Below are positions 9,217 through 17,140 of a stretch of 64,000 nt of DNA, in pieces (within the stretch, counting starts at the first letter, position 1; every line of letters begins with the position of its first letter). The stretch comes from Paenibacillus silvisoli. Its GTDB lineage: Bacteria; Bacillota; Bacilli; Paenibacillales; Paenibacillaceae. The position numbers and the translations under genes are program-made. The notes under the pieces are model-generated. The model was not told the origin of the DNA. It was given only the letters and a program-made list of their open reading frames with translations, and made no database searches. Where the stretch lies: NCBI RefSeq assembly GCF_030866765.1, contig NZ_CP133017.1, positions 5,422,501 to 5,486,500 of the forward strand, in the 5' to 3' direction.

Positions 9217-10752
9217 CTAAGATAAGCTTCGCTGATAGGCCGCAATGCTCGCGTACTCGTCCGCAAGCTTATCCGCCAATCGCAGATAGATAGGCAGCAG
9301 CTCCTTGTAGTGGGCGGCTGCCTTTTCGTCTGGCTTGTGCGCGTTCGTCGCACCGATCATTGGCTTCACGACGGACAGCGAATTGGCGCGTCCGATCGCC
9401 AGCAGTCCGAGCACGACGGCGCCTAAACACGAGCTTTCGAAGCTCTCCGGAATGACCACCGGCTGATCGAAAATATCCGCGATCATTTGCCGCCACAGCG
9501 CCGAGCGGGCAAACCCGCCCGTGGCGTGGATTTTCGCCGGCTTGCCGATCGTTTCCTCCAGGGCGAGCAGCACCGCGTACAAATTGTAGTTGATGCCCTC
9601 CAGCACGGCGCGCATCATATGCGCTTTGCTATGCTGCAGCGTAAGGCCGAAGAACGAGCCGCGCGCATCCGGATTCCAGAGCGGCGCCCGCTCCCCCGTC
9701 AAGAAGGGATGAAAAATCAAGCCGTCCGAGCCCGGGCGAATTTGCTCCATCCGTGCCGTGAGCAAGTCGTACGGGTCCATCCCAAGCCGCCGCCCTTCCT
9801 CCGCTTCTTCAGCCGCCAGCCCGTCCCGCAGCCAGCGGAAAATGATGCCGCCATTGTTGACCGGTCCCCCGATAACCCATTTGTCCTCGGTCAGCGCGTA
9901 GCAGAAATAGCGGCCCTTCGGATCGGTCACCGGCTTATCGACCACCGTGCGGATCGCCCCGCTCGTCCCGATCGTCAACGCCACGACGCCGGGGTCAATG
10001 GCGCCTACCCCGAGGTTCGACAGCGGCCCGTCGCTTGCGCCCACGACGAAAGGCGTGTCGGCAAGCAAGCCGACCTGCTCTGCAAATTCCGGCTTCATGC
10101 CCTTCATCACATGCGTCGTCGGAACAAGCTGCGACAGCCGGTCGCGCGATACGCCGGCAACGCGAAGCGCTTCGTCGTCCCAGTCCAGCTTTTCCAAATT
10201 CATCATGCCGGTTGCCGAAGCGATGCCGTAATCGACGACATACGCGCCGAATAGCTTATAAAATACGTATTCCTTGATCGAAATAAATTTCGCCGCGCGT
10301 CCGAACACGTCAGGCACGTCATGGCGAAGCCAAAGCAGCTTCGTAATCGGCGACATCGGATGAATCGGCGTGCCTGTCCGCAGATAGATCTCATGTCCGC
10401 CCAGCTCATCCTTGAATTTCGCCGTCCATGCCGCGCTGCGGTTGTCGGCCCAGGTCAAGCCCCGCATGATCGGCGCGCCTTCGCCGTCAACCGGAATGAC
10501 GCTGTGCATCGCCGAGCTGAACGACACGAGCAGCACGCTCGCCGGCTCGATGCCCTGCATGACCTGCTTCAGCGTCGACAGCACCGCCGCGAAAATCTCC
10601 TCCGGGTCCTGCTCCGCCACGCCCGGCGCTCCGGCATAAAGCGGATATTCCGCATTCGCCGAAGCCACGACGCTCCCGTCCTCCCGGAACAGCACCGATT
10701 TCGTGCTCGTCGTTCCGATATCTACACCAATCATCACATTCACGCTGCTCAT
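9217..10752 (-). CDS. gntK: FGGY-family carbohydrate kinase, probably gluconokinase
   Basis: The protein of about 511 residues shows the FGGY kinase plan. The first ATP-binding loop is GVDIGTTSTKSVLF. The middle substrate region includes GLTWADNRS. A second phosphate loop (ALTIGTSGAIRT) and the C-terminal HATGGFARSALWRQMIADIF complete the fold. Gram-positive GntK enzymes have this length and these motifs. They phosphorylate gluconate to 6-phosphogluconate, but xylulokinase cannot be excluded. Two adjacent ATGs occur, and the second (10752) is better spaced from AAGGGG. No gntR, permease or dehydrogenase gene is next to it, so the substrate remains inferred. It lies 16 bases downstream of the AlkD-like gene. 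Confidence 0.82.
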   Translation of the reverse strand: MSSVNVMIGVDIGTTSTKSVLFREDGSVVASANAEYPLYAGAPGVAEQDPEEIFAAVLSTLKQVMQGIEPASVLLVSFSSAMHSVIPVDGEGAPIMRGLTWADNRSAAWTAKFKDELGGHEIYLRTGTPIHPMSPITKLLWLRHDVPDVFGRAAKFISIKEYVFYKLFGAYVVDYGIASATGMMNLEKLDWDDEALRVAGVSRDRLSQLVPTTHVMKGMKPEFAEQVGLLADTPFVVGASDGPLSNLGVGAIDPGVVALTIGTSGAIRTVVDKPVTDPKGRYFCYALTEDKWVIGGPVNNGGIIFRWLRDGLAAEEAEEGRRLGMDPYDLLTARMEQIRPGSDGLIFHPFLTGERAPLWNPDARGSFFGLTLQHSKAHMMRAVLEGINYNLYAVLLALEETIGKPAKIHATGGFARSALWRQMIADIFDQPVVIPESFESSCLGAVVLGLLAIGRANSLSVVKPMIGATNAHKPDEKAAAHYKELLPIYLRLADKLADEYASIAAYQRSLS

Positions 10753-10768
10753 CATGGCCCCTTCTCTA

Positions 10769-11485
10769 TCAACAGATACAAGTTTTCCGTTTCGCGTACA
10801 GCTTCCCTTTTGCAGCCATCATGTCAATATAGTCGCTTGCCAGCGGCACTTTGCAGGCGGTGTAGCCGACATTGACGTGCACCTTGCCGACCGCGTCCGC
10901 GATCTCCTTCGCCTCTTCATGAAGCTCCTTCACATAGGCGGCAACCGAAATGACAAACGCGTTCATCGTATACCGGACGCGATTCCGCTCCTCATGAATT
11001 CGGCTGCGCACATCCTGAAGAAGACCGCGAATCTCGCCGCAATCCAGCTTCTCATCCGGCGTGATGGAGACGTAGTTCGAGTAAGTGCTCCAGCCGCTTG
11101 CCGCAACCATCTCTTCCGGCGACTGAATCCATTCCAGAGCGAGCTCGCGCGCATACGGACATTCCCCGGCGACGCCCGCAACCGTCGATTCCGCCAGCGA
11201 GTACCAGTATGCTTTGCGCGCCCAGTCCTGCAGCCGTTCCTTCGTCACTTCCTTCGGATTCACCGCAAGCCCCGCCAAATACATGGCATCGGTAATGCCG
11301 GAATCGTACAAAGCGAGCGCCAGCTCCTGATCCTTCTTGACCGTCTTCACGAGCTTCTTCATATCGCCGATTTTCACGCCGTAGATCGGTTCGCGCGCGC
11401 CGTGATTCATCAGCGTTTGCTTGGTCTGCTCCGTGCCCAGTTGGGCCAACTGCTCCATAACCTCTTCGTATGTCAATTCCCGCAC
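10769..11485 (-). CDS. DNA alkylation repair protein (AlkD-like)
   Basis: This 238-residue, mostly helical protein fits the HEAT-repeat DNA alkylation repair family (AlkC/AlkD glycosylases that remove 3- and 7-alkylpurines without base flipping). Recognisable parts include YGVKIGDMKKLVK near residue 35, then WARKAYWYSLAESTVAG and the helix-loop array beyond. The start is a GTG with AAGAAGG just upstream. The adjacent kinase lies only 16 bases downstream, so co-transcription is possible without any obvious functional link. Confidence 0.85.
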   Translation of the reverse strand: MRELTYEEVMEQLAQLGTEQTKQTLMNHGAREPIYGVKIGDMKKLVKTVKKDQELALALYDSGITDAMYLAGLAVNPKEVTKERLQDWARKAYWYSLAESTVAGVAGECPYARELALEWIQSPEEMVAASGWSTYSNYVSITPDEKLDCGEIRGLLQDVRSRIHEERNRVRYTMNAFVISVAAYVKELHEEAKEIADAVGKVHVNVGYTACKVPLASDYIDMMAAKGKLYAKRKTCIC

Positions 11486-11616
11486 CTGCCTTCTTTCCCT
11501 AGCATGCGGCGGACTTGTCCGCTATCGTTTCATGATAGCACGCGGCTGACGCAGGCTTCAAACGGTCTTTACCAGATCATGCGCCTCACTGCCTTTGCTT
11601 CTTCAACATGATCGTT

Positions 11617-12477
11617 TCACCGAATACGTCGGAGCATGGCTCCTGACCGAATTTCCGTCAGGACCAAGCTCACCTTCATCGCATCGTGCATGTCAGGCTC
11701 GATGATCGTTCCGAAAAGGATATTCGTTCCATCGGCCAGCTTGCTTCGCACTTCGTCAACCATATGCTCGGCGTCAAAAAGCGATAAGTCGCTTGAAGCC
11801 ATTATCGTAAGTATCGCAAACGAGGTTTTTGCAAAGAGCCCCTCGGGTAAGAGAGATGAAGAAAAAAGCTGATCCATAGCATCCGATATCTTGGATGCGC
11901 CTGTAGACGTTGCCGCAGCCAAATAAGCCCGTCCCTTGTTCTTAACGATGGTATGAAGGTCGCGAAGGTCGATAGGGGCTTTTAATACCAGAGCCGATAA
12001 GGCTTCGATAGCGCCTGCAATCATGTCCTCACAACATTGATGATCGAAATACACGGAGAAATCGAACAAGAGATCGACATGTTCCGCCAATACCTGAACG
12101 TGACGGTTCGCTCCGCCCTCCTCGAAAGAGTCCGTTACGATCCCAACCGTCAGAATGCCCCATTTCCGCGCTTCTTGAGCAATGACCAAAGCCGCCTCAT
12201 GATCGATACCGGCCAATATAGACAACAGCTCGGTTTCGCCGAACGCGCGACGGATATCGTTCAGCTCGTCCCCATACGCGATCGATACAGTCTGGATATC
12301 CGGGTCTAGCCCCCGCAGCCGATTGAGCGCCCGCAAGCCTTCGTTCCCCGCCCCGATCACTTTCACATGTACCTCATTCCTAAAACGCGCATACCCGATC
12401 TCCTCATAGTATCGGATCGCGCGAACGGATACGCACATGCAGGACGATAGTTCCCCGATACTGAATAACTTGCTCAT
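11617..12477 (-). CDS. MerR-type HTH fused to an FtsZ/tubulin-like domain
   Basis: The 286-residue protein starts at ATG 12477 with AGGAGG 8 bases upstream. Residues 4-29 (FSIGELSSCMCVSVRAIRYY) read as the N-terminal half of a MerR winged helix. Residues 36-276 follow FtsZ: HVKVIGAG with NRL after it matches the first nucleotide loop. ILTVGIVTDSF matches ALTVGVVTRPF, and the 168-194 segment (IDLRDLHTIVKNKG) matches the T7 region. SSDLSLFDAEHMVDEV and ILFGTIIEPDMHDAMKVSLV match the C-terminal subdomain. The GGGTGTG signature is deleted and replaced by LAGIDHEAAL. Asp170 and Asp173 of T7 survive, but the conserved Asn is Pro168. GTP binding and polymerisation are therefore doubtful. A DNA-binding sensor using a tubulin-like fold is inferred. 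Confidence 0.75.
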   Translation of the reverse strand: MSKLFSIGELSSCMCVSVRAIRYYEEIGYARFRNEVHVKVIGAGNEGLRALNRLRGLDPDIQTVSIAYGDELNDIRRAFGETELLSILAGIDHEAALVIAQEARKWGILTVGIVTDSFEEGGANRHVQVLAEHVDLLFDFSVYFDHQCCEDMIAGAIEALSALVLKAPIDLRDLHTIVKNKGRAYLAAATSTGASKISDAMDQLFSSSLLPEGLFAKTSFAILTIMASSDLSLFDAEHMVDEVRSKLADGTNILFGTIIEPDMHDAMKVSLVLTEIRSGAMLRRIR

Positions 12478-12501
12478 TCCAGCGACCTCCTCTCCAATAG
12501 A

Positions 12502-12532
12502 ATTGTAGTGTCTTCCGTAACGGTAGAAACAA
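12502..12532 (-). promoter_or_regulatory. MerR-type promoter with dyad in a 19-bp spacer
   Basis: On the minus strand, TTGTTT (12527-12532) and TACAAT (12502-12507) are separated by 19 bases. The spacer opens with the imperfect palindrome CTACCGTTACGGAAG (12512-12526). Long 19-bp spacers with a central dyad are the hallmark of MerR-activated promoters. The start codon is 24 bases past the -10 element, so the gene is probably autoregulated. Confidence 0.65.
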
Positions 12533-12565
12533 GCACCCATATACACAAAGGCCGCCCTCCAAGGG

Positions 12566-13734
12566 CAATGTCATTAAGTTAAATTAAGTGACAAAACCAG
12601 GATTAAAAATGAATCCGAAACGGCATGGGAAAAAGTCCCGTGCCGTTTGTTTTTTGGTGGAAGCCAGCGAAAATGCGTACAGCAAACAAAGCGGATGGAA
12701 GATCCGCTTTAAAATGTTCATATGAACCGAATTATGCTACTCTGTATACGAAGCTTACAGCTGGTTTATAGCGGGTTTTGCGCGTATTCTCCTGCCCTGG
12801 GCGGATGGGTCGAATCGGCAAAATATTTCTGCGAATCAGTGCTTCAACATCGGGCGGGGGTTCATCGTCACTTGAGCGCAGGAAATGTCTACAAACGTAA
12901 ACGGCAACCGTGAAGTTCACTTGGTATTGGTGCTGTTTATCTTTTTGGGAAATGACGACGTGCGAGGTCATAATTGTTGTAACTTTCATAACCTCGATCG
13001 GCAATGACAATCGTTTTGCCTTTGATGGAAGAACGCTCAACCATAGCAGCCAGCGCCCTTCCTTCGTTAGACAACCTTCGTGGCTGCACAATGGCATCCA
13101 CGTACAGTCTGTTGCACAAGTCGTAGGCTGCATTCAAATGCAGAAGGTTATAGCCTTTCGTGTCTGGTTGACTTTGAAAATAGGTGTCCGTGTCCGTTGG
13201 GTCAGTCGCGAAATGCAAATCCGAACCGTCAATGGCAAGTAAACGATACCCGCGGTAGTCCTTGAGATTCGGATATGTTTGCGTAAATTCGTGAAACAAG
13301 AATGCCATAGCAGATGGCAGGATTTTATGCCTCTGTTGGACAAAAGCAGAAGCGGTGGCCGTGTTTACGTCATAGCCCTGCGATTCCAAAAGTTCCTTGT
13401 AGAGGCTGTTACCGCCCATGGAGATTAGGAGCTTGCATGACGGTTTCAAAGGGCAGTTTTTTCTTGCGGGTAAAATCTTTTTCAGGGTTTTTGACATAAG
13501 ATGCTGGTGCAGCTGACATTTCTCGTATAAGGGATGTCAGCTTTTGTTTTAGTGAATTCGCGTACTCATTCATGGGCGAAACCTCCTCGTTTTTCCAAAG
13601 GGCTTCGCCACATATTTCCAACTACTTGTCAAGTTCTATTTTCTTTTTCGCATACAAAAAAAGAGCGGGCTATCTTTTCGATAACCTGCTCTTTTATTGA
13701 TTTTTAAGCTCTGTCCCTTAACTTAATGACATTG
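12566..13734 (-). mobile_element. Decayed IS4-family insertion sequence
   Basis: The element is 1169 bp long with perfect 17-bp terminal inverted repeats (CAATGTCATTAAGTTAA at 12566-12582, complement at 13718-13734). It is flanked by an exact 10-bp direct repeat, CCTCCAAGGG (12556-12565 and 13735-13744). Hairpins lie just inside each end (12609-12655 and 13655-13697) and could block read-through transcription. The transposase is frameshifted and internally deleted, so the copy cannot move by itself. It inserted 33 bp upstream of the -35 box of the MerR/FtsZ-like gene. Confidence 0.88.
12732..13573 (-). pseudogene. IS4-family transposase, frameshifted and internally deleted
   Basis: The start is ATG 13573 (MNEYANSLKQKL) behind GAGGAGG. 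The frame shifts near 13430, just after LPFETVMQ. It continues in a second frame with SMGGNSLYKELL, the first catalytic Asp in LLAIDGSDLHF and the second in VIADRGYESYN, and stops at 12937. A third frame holds the family's C-terminus, ending with RPAVSF-like PAVSFVYRVA and stopping at 12732. About 100 residues between the second Asp and the C-terminus are missing, including the expected Y-R-E-K motif with the catalytic Glu. No active transposase can be made. Confidence 0.88.
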
Positions 13735-13775
13735 CCTCCAAGGGCAGCCTATTTCCGAATTGAACATGTTCACGC

Positions 13776-15011
13776 TTATGGCGCCGTCACCGCGAATGTC
13801 GTCCGGGTCAGCGCCTGATACCCGTCATTGTACAGCAGCACGGCATCGTAGTTTCCGGGCTCCAGCGTTTTGGAATCGAAGGTTAACGTACCCGCTTCAG
13901 CCTCTCCGATGTAGAGCCACTGAATCGAACCGATATCGGAATTGACCTCCGTTCCGGCCGGATAGATGCCGACCCAATCCTTCGGTCCGTAGGCATTCGT
14001 ATAGGAAACGGCAATCGGTTCTCCTTGAACGTAGGACGCTTTATCGGCAGTGATCGTTGACTTGGAAACGATAATGTCCGGCGTCGGCGCGAGCCTTGCG
14101 GAGAACGCGGATACGACCGACCGATGATCCGAAGGCCACGGGGTCACTTTAATATCGGAATAAGGGCCGTCTTCCCCGACAATTTTGCTGTTTAGCGTAA
14201 CGGAAGGTCCGGCCGCATACACGAAATCGATTCGGTCATGCACTTCGTTCGGCTCCAGCTCGCCTTTCGCTCCCGGCGTCCAGGTATAGCCGGGATCAAG
14301 AACCGGATTCGGGTGCGTTTCCCGATAAGAATCGCGGAAATGCAGCTGCTGCAGCTTCTTCGAAACCGGCCATTTCACGGTGGTATCAAAATGAGCGCTC
14401 ATCGTTTGTCTGGTCCAGTCCAAGTGGGAAGGAACATTGAAGTCGCCGGTCAGGAAGACGGCAATGCCCTTGCGAGCCAAATCCGGCAGCTGCTCGAATC
14501 GGCTCTTCATTTCTTGCATGTGAATCGTTTCTTCGTTATTCAGCACTTCCTTCAGGCTGATCCCGTCGCGGATATCGTAAGGGCCGTACGGATATGCGAG
14601 CAAATGCACGTTGCTGAAGGCAACGACCTTGCCCGGCTTCACTTCGATATAGACAAAATCCGGATGTCCGGACTTCACGATCGGAAACCGGCTAATGATC
14701 GCTTGTCCGCTGTCGTAGTAGAAACCAAGCTTCTCGGCGAGCACCGGTACATTCGCGCCGCCTTCTTGAATGCCGATAAGATCGGCGCCTGCCGCTTGAA
14801 TGGCCTCGGCCGTCTTGTCCAAGGAAACCTGATTGCCTCCGAGCCAAATATTAAAGGACATGACTTTCAATCTGACCACGTCGCTTGAATCCGGGCTGCC
14901 GCCGAAAACGAGCGTGCTCTGGCCTAAGAACATCATAACAAGACTGGCAATCAACAAGATGGACATGCGAAAACGTTTCTTTGTCTGCTTCAACGCTCTT
15001 GGTAATGTCAT
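13776..15011 (-). CDS. Secreted endonuclease/exonuclease/phosphatase (EEP) family protein
   Basis: The 411-residue protein starts at ATG 15011, with AGAGGT 8 bases upstream. A lysine-rich N-terminus and a hydrophobic segment (MSILLIASLVMMFLG) form a signal peptide ending near FGG. The EEP catalytic domain follows: VMSFNIWLGG, IQEGG with the metal-binding Glu, LTGDFNVPSHLDW with the Asp-Asn pair, DRIDFVYA and the late SDHRSV His. Residues from about 310 form a separate Ig-like domain with KDWVGIYPAGTE. EEP enzymes cleave nucleic acids, phosphoinositides or sphingomyelin, and the substrate cannot be told here. Confidence 0.88.
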   Translation of the reverse strand: MTLPRALKQTKKRFRMSILLIASLVMMFLGQSTLVFGGSPDSSDVVRLKVMSFNIWLGGNQVSLDKTAEAIQAAGADLIGIQEGGANVPVLAEKLGFYYDSGQAIISRFPIVKSGHPDFVYIEVKPGKVVAFSNVHLLAYPYGPYDIRDGISLKEVLNNEETIHMQEMKSRFEQLPDLARKGIAVFLTGDFNVPSHLDWTRQTMSAHFDTTVKWPVSKKLQQLHFRDSYRETHPNPVLDPGYTWTPGAKGELEPNEVHDRIDFVYAAGPSVTLNSKIVGEDGPYSDIKVTPWPSDHRSVVSAFSARLAPTPDIIVSKSTITADKASYVQGEPIAVSYTNAYGPKDWVGIYPAGTEVNSDIGSIQWLYIGEAEAGTLTFDSKTLEPGNYDAVLLYNDGYQALTRTTFAVTAP

Positions 15012-15058
15012 CTTCATGCACCTCTTCGTCAAATGTTGGCGATCGATACGCATTACTA

Positions 15059-15088
15059 ACTATAATACAAAAATATTTGAATTGTAAA
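15059..15088 (-). promoter_or_regulatory. Candidate sigma-A promoter for the EEP gene
   Basis: On the minus strand, TTTACA (15083-15088) and TATAGT (15059-15064) are 18 bases apart. This lies about 48 bases upstream of the start codon. Confidence 0.6.
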
Positions 15089-15111
15089 CCCTTTCATATT
15101 ATGAATACACG

Positions 15112-15150
15112 AAAAAAAAAGACCGCTGAATCCAATGATTCAGCAGTCTT
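15112..15150 (-). terminator. Terminator of the dehydrogenase gene
   Basis: AAGACCGCTGAATC pairs with GATTCAGCAGTCTT, and nine T residues follow on the minus strand. It ends transcription coming from the dehydrogenase gene. Confidence 0.88.
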
Positions 15151-15195
15151 TCCGCATTATTATTCTGTTTATAAATTCAAATTTTTTTCAACGAA

Positions 15196-16194
15196 TCAAA
15201 GCGCATCCCAGTCGAAAATAACGCCGATCGCCGATGTGCGGTCCTTCACGAGGAAGTCGTACGCCGCAGGCGCTTCAAGCGGGGAGAACGTGTGCGTTTG
15301 CAGCAGGTCCACGTTCATGCGGCCTTGGAGCAGGTAGTCGTAGTACACCGCTGTCATTTGGTCTCCGGTTACGCCGTTGTAGTTGCGCGTCATGCTGGCA
15401 TGAATGCCCAGAATCGCAACGGAATTCGAGACGACGCGCGGGCCGATCACTTGCTTGGACGGCTGCGTCGTATCGCCGAGCAGGACGACGCGTCCCATTT
15501 CTTTGGCCAGCAGCGTGGCCGGCGCCAGCACGGCCGGATGTCCCGTAATATCGTACACGACGTCGCACATGCTGCCGCCCGTAATGCGGCGCACTTCTTC
15601 CACTGCCTCATCGACTGGCGCGCAAATCGTATGCGTCGCGCCGCTGCGGCGCGAAAATTCAAGACGCGACTCCGCTTGATCGATAACGATGATCTGCCTT
15701 GCGCCGGCTGCGCGCATGTACTGCACGACGAGCTGGCCCAAGAGGCCCTGTCCGACGAGCGCGACCGTTTCGCCGAGCTTCAGCTCCGCGCGGCGCGTGC
15801 CAACCTGCGTAATTTGCGCCAGCGTCAGCCAGGAAGCCTGCTCGTAGGTGATGCCGTCCGGAATGAGTTTTACATTGTTCACGGAGGTGTTAAAGTACTG
15901 TCTGTGCGACATATTGGACGTCACCCGGTCGCCGACCTTGAACTCCTCTACGCCTTCGCCCACTTCAATAATCTCCGCCGCCATGGAGTAGCCGGGGTTA
16001 AACGGATATTGCACCCACGACTCCCAGTTCGTATTCGAATCGAAAATCCCGCGCAGGCAAAGCGTCTCCGTGCCTGTACTGATCAGCGATTTTCTAGCCT
16101 TGCAGCGCACTTCGCCGGACTTCAGCGCCGGCAGCTCCTCTTCGCGGACTTCGACCTGCTGAGCTGCTGAAAACACAATGTTTTTCGATAACAT
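15196..16194 (-). CDS. Zinc-type medium-chain alcohol dehydrogenase family protein
   Basis: This 332-residue protein has the MDR fold. There is an N-terminal GroES-like domain with GYSMAAEIIEVGEGVEEFKVGDRV and a Rossmann domain starting VALVGQGLLGQLVVQYMRAAG. A sugar-phosphate or polyol dehydrogenase-like C-terminus follows. The usual catalytic Cys of zinc ADHs near residue 40 is replaced by a SLISTGTE segment, and the structural Cys quartet is absent. This places it in the bacteriochlorophyllide/threonine-DH-like branch often annotated as zinc-binding alcohol dehydrogenase. AraC regulator and dehydrogenase run in the same direction with 91 bases between, suggesting control of one by the other. 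Confidence 0.85.
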   Translation of the reverse strand: MLSKNIVFSAAQQVEVREEELPALKSGEVRCKARKSLISTGTETLCLRGIFDSNTNWESWVQYPFNPGYSMAAEIIEVGEGVEEFKVGDRVTSNMSHRQYFNTSVNNVKLIPDGITYEQASWLTLAQITQVGTRRAELKLGETVALVGQGLLGQLVVQYMRAAGARQIIVIDQAESRLEFSRRSGATHTICAPVDEAVEEVRRITGGSMCDVVYDITGHPAVLAPATLLAKEMGRVVLLGDTTQPSKQVIGPRVVSNSVAILGIHASMTRNYNGVTGDQMTAVYYDYLLQGRMNVDLLQTHTFSPLEAPAAYDFLVKDRTSAIGVIFDWDAL

Positions 16195-16285
16195 GCTGTT
16201 GTCCCTCCAATCGTCTATACGGACATTGTAGGAGAAAAGAGTGCGCTTTCAGAAGGGCAGTTTTATCGCTATAATGATCATTTTT

Positions 16286-17122
16286 TTAGGTCGACGCTTG
16301 CTGCTGCAGACGGCGGAACTGGAGCGGCGCCATGCCGGTATATTTCTTGAACAGGCGCGTGAAATTCGTGACCTCCGAGAACTGCAGCGCTTCCGCGATT
16401 TGCGTGACGCTCATGTCGAGATCCGTGACGAGCAGCGCCTTCGCCTTCTCGATGCGAAGCCTGCGCTGCAGGCCGATCGGCGACATGCCGTACAGCTCCT
16501 TAAAGCGGCTGCTCACATACGCCGTGTTCAGATGAAGCTGCCGCGCCATGTCCTTGAGCGTGAGCGGCTTCTCGGGCTGCTGCACGATTTGGCAGAGCAT
16601 CCCGAGGAAGCTCTGCTGCGCCGCAGCCGACTCCGCCACTTGCCGCTGCCCGATCGCTTCGTCGAACAGCAGATACAGCAGCTCGAGCGACTTCGCTTTC
16701 TGCAGGATCGCCGCAGGCAGCGAGGAAGCGTTCCGCCTCGACTCCATCAGCTGCTCGAACACCGTTTCGAACCGCTCCGTCTGTTTGAGCTGATAAATAT
16801 ACGGAATTTGAAAGATCGGCAGCACATCGAGCACCCGCTCCACTTTATAGGTAAAATGCCACCAGAGGATGACCGCTTCGTCATCCGTATCCTTGTATTG
16901 GTCATGAACGAGATGCGGAGGGATGAAGATGACGCTGCCCGGTACGATGTCGTACACCGCTTCTCCGATCCGAAGCTTCGCCGTGCCCGACTTATGGTAG
17001 GACATCATATATTCGCTCGTAAATGTCCGATTCCGGAAGCTCATTTCCCTCCGCGTATGAACCGCAAATTCCGATACGTTCAGCTCCGCCTGCTGAAGCA
17101 GCTTGATTAAGTAGTGATTCAC
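16286..17122 (-). CDS. AraC-family transcriptional regulator with cupin sensor
   Basis: The 278-residue protein has an N-terminal cupin-like ligand domain (SGTAKLRIGEAVYDIVPGSVIFIPPHLVHDQ) and a C-terminal double HTH (about 175-275). The HTH includes LTLKDMARQLHLNTAYVSSRFKELYG and EVTNFTRLFKKYTGMAPLQFRR. The start is GTG 17122, with GGGGATG upstream. Regulators of this build bind a small sugar or metabolite and activate nearby catabolic genes. The dehydrogenase downstream is the nearest candidate target, and the fcl-like gene upstream another. Confidence 0.9.
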   Translation of the reverse strand: MNHYLIKLLQQAELNVSEFAVHTRREMSFRNRTFTSEYMMSYHKSGTAKLRIGEAVYDIVPGSVIFIPPHLVHDQYKDTDDEAVILWWHFTYKVERVLDVLPIFQIPYIYQLKQTERFETVFEQLMESRRNASSLPAAILQKAKSLELLYLLFDEAIGQRQVAESAAAQQSFLGMLCQIVQQPEKPLTLKDMARQLHLNTAYVSSRFKELYGMSPIGLQRRLRIEKAKALLVTDLDMSVTQIAEALQFSEVTNFTRLFKKYTGMAPLQFRRLQQQAST

Positions 17123-17140
17123 CTGTCATCCCCATCTCGT

